From the NCBI RefSeq assembly GCF_001625305.1, contig NW_017804498.1, forward strand, positions 1,156,755 to 1,220,754: a stretch of 64,000 bases of DNA, given 5' to 3'. Position numbers and translations under genes: made by a program. A model generated the notes under the pieces. The model made no database searches. It saw only the letters and a list, made by a program, of their open reading frames with translations, and was not told the DNA's origin. Source of the stretch: Branchiostoma belcheri. Lineage: Eukaryota > Chordata > Leptocardii > Amphioxiformes > Branchiostomatidae. Positions 12,301-26,200 of the stretch are shown in pieces; positions within the stretch are counted from its first letter, which is position 1, and each line of letters begins with the position of its first letter.

Positions 12301-15300
12301 TTGTTGATGTATTATGAATATAGCCTGGTTACCAAATCTATTTTAGCTCCCGAGTCCTACATCCTCTCCGTAAGAGGATGCAGGACTCGGGAGCTAAAAT
12401 AGGTGCAGCTTATATGAACCATACCTTTCTGTACCTTTTCGCTACGAAGAGATAGGTATCTCATCCTTTGAGATTCACGTTATATTCATAGTATAGTTTT
12501 TTATCTTCCCAAATATCAGTAATATAAGGGCATTCGTAGGTTAGAATTGGAATTCGGGATCTTTGCTAAAAAAACATGTTTTCGACAGTTTTTGAAGTTG
12601 CGTTGCATAACAGTACTCTTGTACCAGGGACACACAATGAGCTCCATACAGAACAGAGGGCGGACTGATCCTAACGTGGGGGGTCTGGGGTGAAAAACAC
12701 GTATTGTCAACAGCACATGACCCGCACCTGACTCATTTACATATTAAGTGTTTGGTTTTGATTGGTAGATAATCATAGTGGAAATCACGTGTCACTTGAC
12801 GGGATATTCAATCTTCCCGTGATCTGTCCCTGTGGCACAGTCCGTGTGGACTATGGAGACAGGCCCGGGTCATCGCCTTGTCTTTGTCCCGTGATAACGA
12901 CTTGATCTAGCTATATATAGTCATTGTGCGTCGAACGACCCAAACGTCAAGATCAAAATTCTTTCCTATCTCCTTTCAGTACATGTAGCCCTTGGGCCAC
13001 ACATTTGTGCAATCGCAACTGCTAGTCCACTGGTAGTGGTACTAAATAGAGAAAGCAGTATGCATGGACCATCTTATAAAGACTTGGTCCATGGGAAAAT
13101 GGTGTATCTGTATAGTAGTGTCAGCAGCTAGCGTTGAACATGCCAGACGAGTAGTACCCTAGCCTGGTCTTCGTGACAAAAGTCTAAGGCGGGCCAGTGC
13201 CTAATATGGTCGTCATGCATAGCAAAGCAACTTTGGAGGTTAAGTATCCGCAATATTACAGACAAAAGGAGATAAAAGAAACAAATCAAACAAAAAGTAG
13301 AAAGACGGAAAGAAGGCAAAGAAAGAATGCCTCCAGTGTTTGTATACCCCGGCTCATCCCTACTGTCTATCCGGCGTGTCAGAACGGGTATCAGATATGT
13401 CACTCAGCAGGCTTATGTCTGGTGAAGACTGTTTGTTGGCGGATATGTGGTTTCTAAACTCAGAGATGTTGTTTGGGCCAGACACGGAAACTTGTCTGTT
13501 TTGTATCCCGTTTGTCACGAGGAAGACACAACACCGTTGTTGTTCTGGAAAACGCCTTGCGAAAGTTGACACAACGTTCCTCAGACATGCACTAAACAAG
13601 GAGTGACAATGGTGTACGGAACTGACCCGGTGTGTGTTCTACCTCTCCTACAACAGGAATGACCTTCAAACAGGCGACGAAGTTTGGCCTGAGAAAAACT
13701 ACGGAAATACCTTAGTCATCACAGGTGACATTTAGACTAAGTGTAGCGCAAAAAAGTTTATTGTTGGCAATTGAAATGTTTGGAACAGGATATAAGCAAA
13801 CGGTCCAAGCATCCCACTCGCTTTGTCAACTGTTTGTAATAGTTCTGAAGTATAATAAACACCGACATTATGCAGGCGAGTAAATAAACGTTCATTTCGA
13901 AGGTCATGTATAGACCGATCCCGAAGCCCCGCCCATCTCAAAACATAGAAATGCAAATATGTGACGGTCATGAGATTCTTTATCGACACAACAAAAAAGT
14001 ACAGTGACTTTTGTATGGTCTTCTACATCTAATGGTCATGAAGCCACCATTTCATTGGTCGAACCGCTAATTGCCCTTCTCTCATTGGTTGAAGTTCTAA
14101 TTGTAATGGTCATTTGGGATCGGTCTATTACGACACACACCAGACGGAAGGCCACCTGTTGTTTTCTTACCTCTTCTTGGTGTTGCGAGCCCCGTGCCGA
14201 GCGACGCTACATTTGTTTTGGTTTGATCAACCTGCGCATTATGGCATCATATCAGTGGCCGACAATTTTGATAGCTTTGTCCCGTCATTCAGTAAGTTCA
14301 AAAGAGATCCGGGGCAAGAAGAAAGGTGCACAGCTCTGGCACAATGCGTTTGTAGAAAGAAGGATGAGATCTGTTTTCCAACTTCCTGTGTGATACACAG
14401 GTGTGCGTGCCACGTGGCGCATAGTCATGGTCTCCTCTTACAAAAGCAACTTCAAAACATCTCCGACATCAAATTTTATTGTGCACTTTCCATGGTGGTA
14501 AATTGAAGCATTGTCTCTTGACGTGCATTGCGTCATTATTGTTGCACCAATAGATTTTCCTCACAAACTCAAGCCTGCCATTCTGCTCAACGTCGCTAGA
14601 CGTCACTTTGTATACGAAGCTCATAAAAAGTTCTCTTCGGGGTTAATAAAGGTCACAGCGGAGAGCCGGTATGTTTGGCATTATAATTGACTATCGTTCA
14701 TCAAACTAATCGCCAGGTGGCGCTATTTGTTCACTTCGACTCGTATGCTTCCGAGCTCGCTTTGTGTGCGTGCGTATCAAATGTACCAATCAATATCATT
14801 AAATCCGCAAAATGGTATAAGGCCATATAATGTCAAGAATATAACGTTGTTGTACAAAGAGTCTTAAATCCCACTATGCATGCTATGTGACTATATATAT
14901 ATAGATATGGCGTCGGCTAGTAGAAGCCCTGGATACCATCCTTGTAGGCAAAGTTCGGTCCGTCCGCTTTGGGGGAACGACATTGGGGCGGACGTGATCC
15001 TATAGCTAACCAGGACAACACGCAGGCTATCCGAATGTAGCGTGTGCTTCAGATTACCGTGGCTATGTTGCAAGACTTGTAAGAAGTATCTACCAGACTC
15101 CGCGGGTTTCGAAGAATACTTTTTCCAAATCCTCTGGCATCGCATTCGCCATTTGACCGATTCCGCTATCTTCCAGTATTACCCAGTCAGTGGAAGAGAC
15201 TAGAATCGTTTATTAATGTTAGAAGGCATACATGCGGCTGCCCCACCAGTCATCTGTCCCGTGTGAATTTGGAGATTAACTTGTTTCTTTATAGTCGGTG

Positions 15301-18300
15301 ACGAAAGACTAGGTTCATCGCAGACTAATTTTCAGTCCTCCGGCGGCTGACGCGTTCATTCGATCCTGTGATTTCTGCTCGCCATGAGTTTAAGACAAAA
15401 CCCTGTCTGGATCCGCCAAAAGCACTTTTAGCGACTATTTGCAACCTGCTCTCCTGTAAATCTGGTCATTCTGGTGCATACACAGACGGACCCTCAGACG
15501 GCAGTTACAAATCACACTTCACACTGTTACCGACCCGTAACATTACTGTTGATCCAACTTCACCGTACGTGTCCAGCCAACACGTACAACAGAACTTTTA
15601 TGTTGTCGTGAAATGCAAAGACGAAACATAAATCAGTACCTTGTCTCCCATGCTGTTCATGCTATGTCTTTATCAGACCATTTCTGCTGAAACGAAACAT
15701 ATTGGGGAAACTTAGGGACACCTTTTGATACTAATTACTATGATGAAGTACTGCTGTCGTGTTATGTTCTATTGTATGACCTTGTAATGGTACTGTATGC
15801 GACCTGGATGAAGTTGTCTTGAACTGGAAGAAAATCACCTGTGACAGACAGTCGTCTGTTTTTCTACAGGATTATCCTACTTTCCGTCAACGACCTAATC
15901 TCTCCTGATCCGCCTTGTCATTCCTAAAGCCTGACTTAGCCATTGCGTCAACAACGCATGTCCGGTGTTGTAAGCTGTACACATACACGTAGACAAACCC
16001 ATATTTCTAGGCAAACCGTCTATTGCAAAAGCTACTCCTTTTACTATAACTATAACTATAAACGAGAAGACGATGCATTCATTTTAGCTTATGTTCTTAA
16101 ATTCACGGCACACGTACGAGCGTACGTTTTTTGTGACCTGTACTTGTGCATGCAAGGGGATTCTTTCATTAACAGTAACCCCAAGAGTGCCCATCGCTGT
16201 AATGCATTATATAAGCTGTGTAATGACCCCATTGGATAGTTTAACTAAGATCGTATTTTCTGCTTCGCTACTTTAATAAGAATAAACCAGATGTAGGAAT
16301 TTGTTTCAGGACCCCAACACGATAGAGTTGCTCCGATTCGGGTCACACGTCTGTTTGTGGTTACAATGTAGGTGGTGCCCGGGACGGTGGATTGGGAAGA
16401 TGTTGAATGCAAATTTTGTGTGGGCATTACGTCTTATCTTATTCTAGCAAATTCGTTTGCCTTCGGATTATCTTTGAAAATTATCTATAACTAATAGGCA
16501 GATGCAGAGAATTTTTTTTCTTTTGTATGCAGGATAAGTAAAGCTGAAATACCGTTTGGACGCAAACCTACAAAGACTAATATATGCTCTAGCAAAACTC
16601 AGTGATACTTTTCTTTCTGTTAGACAAACTATGAAATTCTTTTAGAAAGGGTTACAAACATTTCAAAAAAATTCGAAACAATGGGAGCAAACACCCGCAC
16701 GGTGACGTGGAATGGACTCTATGACAGTAAATATAGAAAGCACATGCAATGTTAATTGAACCGTTATGGCGCGTTCATTGTACCATCGCAAAATTTGAAA
16801 CAAACAAGCCCTCGGACACTTTAGTGGTACAGCGGCAATTCTCAGTCTTACAGGGTCTTCAAAGGGTAAAAAAAACGAATACAAGGGAAGGCAAGTTCCC
16901 CATATCGTTAGTTCCATGTCAAAGATCCGAAGCGGAAACAAGTGTATCTCTCTGTGTAGACATGTCGCCCACTCCACCCCCGCCCGTGTGCCCTGTGCGG
17001 CGTGCGCCTCCGTCGCCTGTGCCGACGTCTCCGCCCTCTGGCGGCCTGATGTATATCTACAGGAAGGAAGGACTGGGTGGGATTCCAGGCGCCCTCCCAC
17101 TGTCTGAGGTACATTGATGTTTTGGGACAGGTCGGGCAGTGACCTCAAGGTATGTTTTGGTGGTTGTTTTTCACGAGACAGTGAGAGAAACATGTACATG
17201 TCCCCTTGACACCTTGATCGCTATGGGTTATAAATAATTATCAGGCTTATACGATTATATACTGTAGTACGTATTACGTAACTGCATGAGTCATTTGGAG
17301 CCATCTATGTTATGCTTTCTGTCTATGTAACTGTAGAGAATACAGTAGCCTGCCGCTTGAGTTACTGTATTACCGTTGTGGTATATAGGTATGACATTTA
17401 TAGTTGAACTTGACCGCAAAATAGAGTAACTGAGGTTAATGGGTCGGGTAAAAGGGTACTGTGGGAAAGGCTGGTATCGTGACAAGGACAATAGATGCCA
17501 TTGTTTGTGCTTTACGAGAAACCTGTCGTGCACTTTCGGGCGAAACAGTGTTATCAAACAGCGCTATCATCTGAAAGAGGGAAGAATGCAGCACGACCAT
17601 ACCCCACATTTAAAGTTCCAGAGGTACTTGACACAAGACGTTTCACAAAGAAACCTTGAAAAGTCATTATTGTTCTTCTCCCAAATGTCGCGACCCTGCT
17701 TTGTCCTGCCCTGTCTCAGCCGGATACGCCTGGTTAGTCTGTCTAGTGGTTTCCCGCCTTTGGCTGTCCAATCACAACATTCTTTACATTGACCGTGGAT
17801 TCTTCAGATACTGATGTCCAGTATAACCTTTTGGCTACTGGCGGTTGTTAATCCGTTGTCATGGAAACCCTAAAACCCCGAACTTGATGCTCGGCATATG
17901 TGGCGATGGAGAAGGTATTCACGAACTTTTCACCCGTCTCCGTACAAAACGTAAGGCAACTGAATCAACAGCAAGTCAAATTGAAGTGAAAGAATCGCGC
18001 TCGTAAAGGTACATTATAGACCAGTAACAGAACGGTTGCCTATAAAACTAAGTAGCTGAGTTCGTGAGTGGATAGTGAGTTTGAGAAACCTGAGGAAGAA
18101 TCAGCCCCCATCACCCTGTGGGATTGTCGGACATCATCTTTTGCATGGTTCACAATGGCAATGGCCTTGACTACAAGCAGGGCGGGAAATAACACATACT
18201 GGACCTGTGTTCAAATCGTGATACAAACTCCATTTCTATTTATGACAACCTCTAGGTAGTTTAAAAGTTGACGTTTCTTTCTAGTAAATTTTAGATATAG

Positions 18301-21300
18301 ACGAACTCGAACACAGACGATAACGTATCAAAAACACCTGAGAATCGCACTGCAGTGACTTTTCAATGCGGTATAACAATAAACAGAACAGACACATACT
18401 GACAGTGAGAGGCTGGTACTCATACAGCTATGTTATAAAGCTACTAGTATGACAACTGGAAAACCTATACCAGCATTATTAAACCTGAACCTGGCAGATA
18501 TCATATCAAGTATATGAGGCTCTACATGTAGATATGGCGTCAACATTGAAACCGTGCTTTCCTTAGCTGACGAAAGGTAGGCAAGTTTTTGTTTTTGTTT
18601 TATATTCTATATTCATGTTATTTATTTTCTTCACTTGCCCTTCGGGGACGTTTCACCTTGAGAAGAGTGATAAATGATAGTATCTTAAGCCGCCCAATTT
18701 CTCACGCATCTCGTCTTAATCCGTGTCCGAGAGCCACTCGGTCCATAAGGGCCCAAATGTCACGGTAATGACATTCTTACGGAGTTGAAGTGTAATGTGC
18801 CCATCCCTACAAATGGCCCATAAAGCCTCGCGGATCCTGCGCAGCCCGGGGGGGATTAGGCCGGCCTGACCCGCTGAACTTCGCCACGGGGGTGTCATGT
18901 AATCTAAACCTTGGCCTCTGGGCGTCACGGAAGGAATTCTGTCCCGTCCCCGACACAGATGAGGGGGTGTCGGGGGGATAGTGGCATCAGTCAAGTTCAT
19001 ATCAGAAGGATCTGTAAGGGGTTCCTGGGTACCTTGTAAATCTAATCTGGTACTGGTTCCGAAAAGAAATTCGAACAGTTGAACTGCTTGAATTATTCTG
19101 CAACTAATAAGTTACTAGGTGAGCGACAGCAGGACGGTACTGGACCTAATTCTCGATCTTCTTGTGAACCTAGGGTCACTAATCACTTTACTACGCTCGC
19201 TCGCTACACACGGATCGACTAGATCTGGAGAAACGTGAAACGCGTAACCCCCGCTGAAATCCTCAGAGATGATGAACAGCGGCGTCCCTTCCCTGGTCGG
19301 ACGTCTGTTTGAAGATCCTATTGTGCCCGCAAATATTTGAGGAAGTGGCAGTCGAAACGCTGAGCGGCATTCCTGAGACGTGAGGACCAGGCACAGGGTG
19401 TCTGAGTACAGAAGGGCGAGAGAAGACGGCTGCACGACCGGATAGAAGTTACCGAATCACCCCAAGTACAGACGATAAACACGCGCGGGGCACGGAGAAC
19501 AGAGGGCAGACGCGTCCTGAGCTGTGCTGGGACCGACAGCTGCCCGAGTCCGGACGTCTGGGTAAAACTACACACGCCCTTCTTGTCGGGCACCTTTTTC
19601 GGGCCGTTCTCGTGGCAGAGCCTTGCCAACTTGCAGAGCGTTCTTCTGTCGTGGGTTACAAATAGAAGTTATGCGCTAAAGGATTCTCCTGGAGGCAACT
19701 TGGACAAGAGTCAAGGAGGAGACAGACGCTGAGAGGGAGGCGGAGCCTAAGGACCAAGGACGGCAAGGGTAAGGAGTTCTCCAAGTCACGTTTGTGTGGG
19801 TTGTCGCCAAGTGGGTCACGACACTGTGTGAGGTAAATTTATATATGTGCATGGCGATATCAGAAGTTGCCAAAACTATGGAAACTCGATTTAACTTTTA
19901 CCGCGTTCTGGCAGATAGGAAGTAAAGTTTTACTCCATCGGTATCGAACTATGAGACCATGAACCAAAAATGTTGGTGCATGATCTTCGTTTTTAGCTCG
20001 CCCATACGTTTACATAATTTGTTATAGAAGGTGTCAGGTTTATAATGCTGCACAAGGTGACCATGGCTCATGGTGCAGACCTTGTCAAGTTTGATGACGG
20101 ATGATTTGAGCAAGTGCCACGGACAGGCTTTCAGCAACGTCTAATCACCGACCATACCGATAACAGTGAGCACATGATATGGCAGTTGATTGGGTTGGAC
20201 ATGCTCTTGTGGATATAATTTTCATCTACAGGGCAATAGTTGAGTCTTTTGAAATTCATCTTATACGTGTCGCACTAGAAAGAATCTGTTTATCAAATTT
20301 CATAAATCATAGAAACGATCTCAATGCCCTCAAATTCAAACGTTCAGACATTCGACAAGTTAGAGAAGACACAATATTTTCGTAAAAGTTTACACACAGA
20401 AAACAATCGCCCGTTATATAGGAAGGAGTCTGTTTCACATTAGGCAGGCAACTGGCAAACCATGACAGGCAAACGGAGCCGGAGAAAACAGTTGTGTTGT
20501 TCTGCCATCCAGATGAAGATAAATGATTGTCAAACAGGAGATGAAGTGGGCTGCTGGCGGTGGGTTGGGAAAAGTCAGCGAAAAGTGTCGACCGTGTGTG
20601 GGACTCATTACTCACTCCACAGGGTAGGGCAGTCTACGTATACAGTTATATATACAGCGACCTCTCCCCAAAGAAACTATGCAGAAAGTGTATCGTGAAT
20701 ATCGGATCAGCCTGAATCTTATTACAGTAATCTCCTTGCAAGAATTGCGTCCTCTGAAGTCTTCATTAAGATCTACGAACGTCCTCCTGATCAAATGAAG
20801 GCTTTGCCCGCAACAAACATACTTTCGAAATAGGAAACCTTACGCAAAGTGCAAGTTACTGGTACTTTTCGCAGATTACACAAGCTCAGTACGGTGCATC
20901 GTCCAGGAGCAGGTGAATTGGTTCCGTGGAGATGGAACATGGCGTTTGAAGACTAGGAAGTACACCCCAGCTCTCCTTCTGAAGGATGGGAATTTTTGAC
21001 ATGCCTCTAGGCCCGGGGTATTTCCTCATATTCGATTGACCTACAGGCTAACGAGCTGTCAACAGATATCAATCCTGGTGAAGGAAAACACTCTGCATGT
21101 TGAACACATGTCAGGTTGTGCAAGGAGTATAAAAACTCTGTCGGTGCAACTACAGTTTTCTGAACCGGGCCTTCCTATATCCTACCAAGATGGCGTCTGG
21201 CATCATGCAGGGCGGTCCTTAGGTGTGACCTTACGCACCGACCTTGGTCATACGTTGCTGTAGTGTTGGACCACATATCGTATATTCTATATTAGGATCT

Positions 21301-22224
21301 GTTTGCATTCTGCTAGTACACTGCTAGTATGTGTAACCTCCTGCTCTCCGCCCGACTTAGCGATTTCACGTCAGTATACCGGAGGTCGGAGGCAGCCAAT
21401 GAATCTGTTCTGGCAAAAACTGACTTTACAACTAGAGTTAGGATTATTATTCTTGCTCATTTAAACTAGATGCTTGCTAGAAAATCATGCCTTTAGATCC
21501 GTGATTTCATTGGCCTGAAAAATCAATTATGTTTCTGTCGGTATCAACTGATTCTTGCCGTTAAATTGAGTTCTTATCAACGATGACCATTTTTACCATG
21601 CCTGAAACCACAGGGTTGAAAACCTAACTGGAGAAGCACGGAGATACATTTACATTTATGTAAATCAAACAACAACAAGTCTTTTATAATCAGTCCAAGC
21701 TTTCGAGTTGCGATGTAAATTTATATCTGTGTATTTACGTGTTTTCTACGGTGTCAAAGTTGCCATGTGGTACCAATACCGCCATTGTGGCTCTGCCCGG
21801 GAAATGTGGGACGAACGCCAAGTTCAAACCACAAGACGGCAGATCGCCTGGCTTGTTTCTACAGGAACGGAAGTATCAAAAACGACTTAGCTTCACCATC
21901 ACAATTGCAAATTGTACTGTAAGCCCTGAATCCCCTTACTGTACACAGTTGGGCTAGCATAAGACGCGCTGCCTTGTTTGGTAATGCGCACTGGAATGTC
22001 GTCGTCTTCATACTAGCTGTCATTCTCATTCTTGCGAAACAGCCACCAGTAAAATTATATACCAATCGTTTCAATATCGTAGTACTACAAGTATGAATTG
22101 TGCTATAACTTTCTCCGCTCCATTTGATAAACTTTTATTGCCGGTTCAAACGTCGTTTTACGTCAAGTTCAATAGCTTTGCCCGGTACAGCCGATCTTCT
22201 TGGTGACGTCATGAGCTGCCCGGG
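9390..22224. other. No gene seen
   Basis: 12.8 kb without a recognisable exon. Frames up to about 180 codons occur (for example 16663-17199 minus) but lack domain character, splice support or composition bias. The palindrome at 12338 is the only clear structure. Confidence 0.55.
12338..12402. repeat. 65-bp near-perfect palindrome (hairpin element)
   Basis: The left arm starts ctattttagctcccgagtcc and the right arm ends ggactcgggagctaaaatag, about 30-nt arms with one mismatch around a 5-nt loop (ccgta). The word tagcctggttacc just upstream resembles the ends of other inverted repeats in this window (54055, 60279). Probably a MITE or cruciform-forming element. Confidence 0.8.
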
Positions 22225-22320
22225 ACTGGCACTGTGACAAAAGTGGCGGAGGGAGAAACCGGCAGCGCGGTCAGGATACTGGCAGCCGATCCATCATTTC
22301 GCCCAAGCCAAGATGAAATA
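22225..22320 (+). mobile_element. Possible LINE-type retrotransposon relic
   Basis: The frame at 22234 reads TKVAEGETGSAVRILAADPS followed by FRPSQDEI. This resembles the K[LV]xxGDxxGAVRLLxSDD region upstream of the reverse transcriptase in many invertebrate LINE ORF2 proteins. The resemblance lasts only about 30 residues; no RT motif follows. A degraded 5'-truncated fragment is the best guess. Confidence 0.35.
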
Positions 22321-22967
22321 GGATCTCTCTGCATGAGCTTGACTTTGTGGTTGAGGACACTGGCAATTACACCAGAAATAGAACTTGATAAACAGCCTGA
22401 GTTTGACCCTGGTTCACAGGCGTATTCAGTGGATCATTATACACAATTTTATCTTAATCAAACGACTACTGTGAACAAAACAAATCTTACTTATCCTTTT
22501 AAATTGCCTTACAACAAATTACCTCCACATGAAAAAGAAAAAATCAGTAGATCAAGGATTTTATAAGCTTGTTTAATCATTTTCTCACCGCCCTTGTTTA
22601 TCATTCTATGGCTCATGTGTTATGTGTTATCAAAGGCGTCACAGGCCTGCAACAAATAAAACCTAACTCGAAATGGGATGTTTCTGGATCATTATTCATC
22701 AGACGATATAAGATCTCTGGTGTGTGGACAGGAGCCACTTGACCTTGGACTGACCGTGACCTTGGCCTTTCAACATGGACAAACGATGCCTTTATTACAT
22801 ATACATATTGCGCAAACGGGTCGATTGCTAACAAAAGACCCGAGAAGGCATTCGTGTACATAATTACTAACCACAGCACAAGGTGACGAAGGTTCTTGAC
22901 AACCCCCACCCATCCATTGTTCACCCGCCTAGAATCTCATAACTTTGTTTCCAATTAGAGGGTGAGC

Positions 22968-23274
22968 ATGTGCGGGCCGGCGGGCGGTGGCGTGCGGAGG
23001 GCGATGGAAGCGGGCGCGAGGGTGCGGGTGTTGTGGGCTCTGGTGGTCCTCCTGGTGTCTGCAGCGGTCGGGCAGGAGCTGGAGACGGTCGAGATCCGTC
23101 TGCGGGGCGGGAGTGACGACAACGAGGGGCGAGTCGAGGTTTTGTACAACGGGGAGTACGGGACGATCTGTGACGATGAGTGGAATATCAACGCTGCAAA
23201 TGTGGTCTGCCGTCAGCTGGGGTACAAGGGCGCGGTGGACTTCAAACGGAGCTCGTTCTTCGGACCCGGAACAG
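22968..23274 (+). CDS. LOXL2: LOXL exon 1: signal peptide and first half of SRCR1
   Basis: ATG at 22968 is the first ATG after an in-frame TAG at 22956. A second in-frame ATG at 23004 (gcgATGg) has a stronger context and would still precede the hydrophobic core [14 protein letters not shown], so the true start could be either. SRCR1 begins EIRLRGG and contains [19 protein letters not shown] and VVCRQLGY. The exon ends in phase 1 at GGAACAG|gtatga. Confidence 0.93.
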
Positions 23275-26200
23275 GTATGAAAAATCTCCTCCATACTAAA
23301 AAGGAACATCGGACATTCTAACCAGAACGATCTTGTTGAATTGTTGTGCTCCGTTGTATGTGGTCACGATTACATCGGTAAACCGTCACATCCCTTCTGA
23401 AATACGATATATTATTGACTTTGGGAAAGACCGTTTCACACTGCAAGGGATGATGTTTTCGGATTACATAATTCAATTTTAGGTGTAAAAGAAAGAAAAC
23501 AGTTTGCGCTACCGTTTAATGGATTATATACAAGTAGTACTAAAATAGTTTTAATCGGAGCAACCAGATAAAGTATGACATTTTGCATTCCGTATATTTA
23601 CTGTGCTGTCCCGTAATGTTGGCCGTGTCCGTGGTGAGAGATGGTCAAGACGGAGGTCGCCTGAAATGGTCTGCTGACGCGCACGGTCAGAAATCGTGAT
23701 GACGGTTCGGAAAGTTGCACATGGTGCGGAACGTTGCACGTGTGTGTGTGTGGGGGGGGGTGAGGGGTTGAGGTCATTGAACTCCAGAGGGAAATCTCAC
23801 CTGTAACCTACTTACGATTCCAAATGACAAGTCACGTGTGGCTGAGGGATATTCGGGCGTGATCTCTGTAACTCTGTAGCGGCGTTAGGTTATTAATGTG
23901 GACAGGTGCATAGCATGCCAAGAGAGGCGTGTCAGACAGGCATGACCCTGGTGGTTTCCGGGTCACTTCCACCGGGGCTAATATTGCAGACGCCTTGTCC
24001 CTTCGTTCCTCGGATTAAGCAACAGGCTGTTGACAGAAGTTGACTGGACAGTTTTGGAATTGACGAGTCTTGAGACCTTTCGTGGCACACTGCCAACACT
24101 TTGGGCTAATCAGAGACTTTGTTTCAGTCGGACGTGAGAGGAAGCAGGCCAGCAATGGCGGGAACACACTCGTTCCCAGGATATTGTGATCATGGTACTC
24201 CAATGAAACACAAAAAATCGTTTCTCCGCTAACAAAAGTACACACCAGACTCCGTGAAAGCCATCATGTCTAAACGTATCTTAAGAACTTAAGAGCTTGT
24301 CCTAAGCCCTTGGTTGTGTGTGTCCCGCCACATAAATATATGTTTCATGGCAAATCTTATACCAAGAGACAAATGTTCTCTTAGCGTGCAACACTAGCCT
24401 GATGTGGATGTACTACTATCCCACTGCAATTGGCACCAAACGTAATCCATGATGTGCAGAGTTCAATAGATAAATGAGTGGTAGACTAACAGATAGATCG
24501 AGAAGAGGAAAGAATAAATAAGGACGTGGAAGAAACACTGTGACGGGTCGATCGATTGAAAGTAACAAGTAATTGTGACGTTATGTCTTGTTAGCACAAT
24601 GAAGTGTACAATCTTTTTTCCAGGACGCCACTGCATGTGTAACGTTAGGTACGTAATTTTTATAGTGAATCTGTCTGATTGCTAAGATCATGTGTCATGA
24701 ATTCATAACCAGGGATTTTCCCTTGGTGGTCTAGACTGCTGACGCACTTGTTCTTTATGCACAAGACTTGTTATATGTCTAGACACGATATTTCCTGTCT
24801 GCTGTAATACTGGTGTTCCTCGCTCCGTTTGCCCGTGATCAGAGCCCGTGATTGTGTACAGACAGGGGGGATCACACCGCGACCTGCACGGCGAGTTGTG
24901 CCCCATCTAGTGTGAACAGGTGGCTTTACTAACGAAAGCCGTCATGCACTATTGGGGACAGATATAAGGGGGGCATTTAGCAGCGTTTATATATCGTTAA
25001 GAATGGTGTGTGCCATCCTGCTAAACAAGTCTGTATGGACACACCGTATAAACACGAGTAGAACGAACCAGTTTGATACGGTCACTGTGGTAAAGGCAGG
25101 TCATGGGCAGGTCACCGTTCTGTCACGGGTAGCTCGCAGGTACGTCAACGATTCAGAGTCATCAGTGCACCTATCAGAGTAAACCCGTGTGGCAGAATTT
25201 CAGTCATAGGGTGTCCAGAAGAGCCCAGGCTATGCACAAACCACACTCCCCTTCCCCTAACATGCCTCCTACTGGCGAGGAATGTGCCCTAACCTCATCG
25301 CACTCTCCAGAGTCCAGATGATGTTGATTTGCCGGGGTATTCAGTAGGGACACTGATGTCCTTGAATCTGGCCTGTCACCAAGGCCAATGAGTTCCGTTA
25401 CCTTTGTGAATTTACATGTAACGTTAGCTGTTGTTTTCCTACCTCCCCATTGGAAAGTTTATGTTTTCACAGTTGTGTCAAGTGTGTTTGTTTGTTTACT
25501 TGTTGATTGAATGATTTATTTGTTGCTTGCTTTCGTGATTGCTTGGTTGCATGGCTTAAACCACGAGAGGAACTCTCTGAAGAGTTTTCCGAGTTCGTAT
25601 GGAATGTTTAATGCTGCATTTAATCTCCTTGGTCGTGACCTTGAGGACAACACAAATAACTAGCGGAATATATGGGTATCCGCGGGGGCGTTGGGTTGTC
25701 TCTGTGGGCTGATTCAGTAGCTGACTAACATGCATGGGATTTATTCATCTGGTTCGTCCCTTTCTCCCGCTCTCCTTCATATATGTCTATTGCGCTTTTT
25801 AGGCTATCGTCAAAGACTTTGTATCTCGTACTCAAATGGTGTCTACATGTACAGTGTAAGACAGGAATAAAGCAAAATGATACCGTTGCTCGCTCTATCT
25901 TTTAGAGGGTCTTCCTATTATGGAGTGATCATTGTCATGAACTACTCATGATCATGATGTACATAACGTTGAACTTGATCATGAGCGATTGTTGGCGTCT
26001 TGAATTAGGTAAATCAGTATAACTATTATCTACCTAATCAACGGTATCGAAGATAAACTGCTTGACGGCCCATGGGTAGAAATGTCAACTTTGGTCGGAG
26101 GCCATCCCGAAATACCACGGAGATCGTGGAACAGGAAACCGCAGACTCGCCCTCACCCCTCCCATCCGGTTTCCTGACTCGGTTTCCTCCTGATGGATCG

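Noticed and set aside
16663..17199. 178-codon minus-strand frame in the 5' region
   Set aside because: Length within chance expectation; plus and minus frames overlap over the same GC-rich patch and neither has a domain.
22234..22566. TKVAEG... as a stray LOX exon (compare [12 protein letters not shown])
   Set aside because: Only six residues match by chance. The continuation GETGSAVRILAADP fits LINE ORF2 sequence, and no copper or cysteine motif follows.
22962..22964. GTG as the LOXL start codon
   Set aside because: A nearby ATG at 22968 in the same frame is sufficient, and GTG starts are not expected in animal genes.
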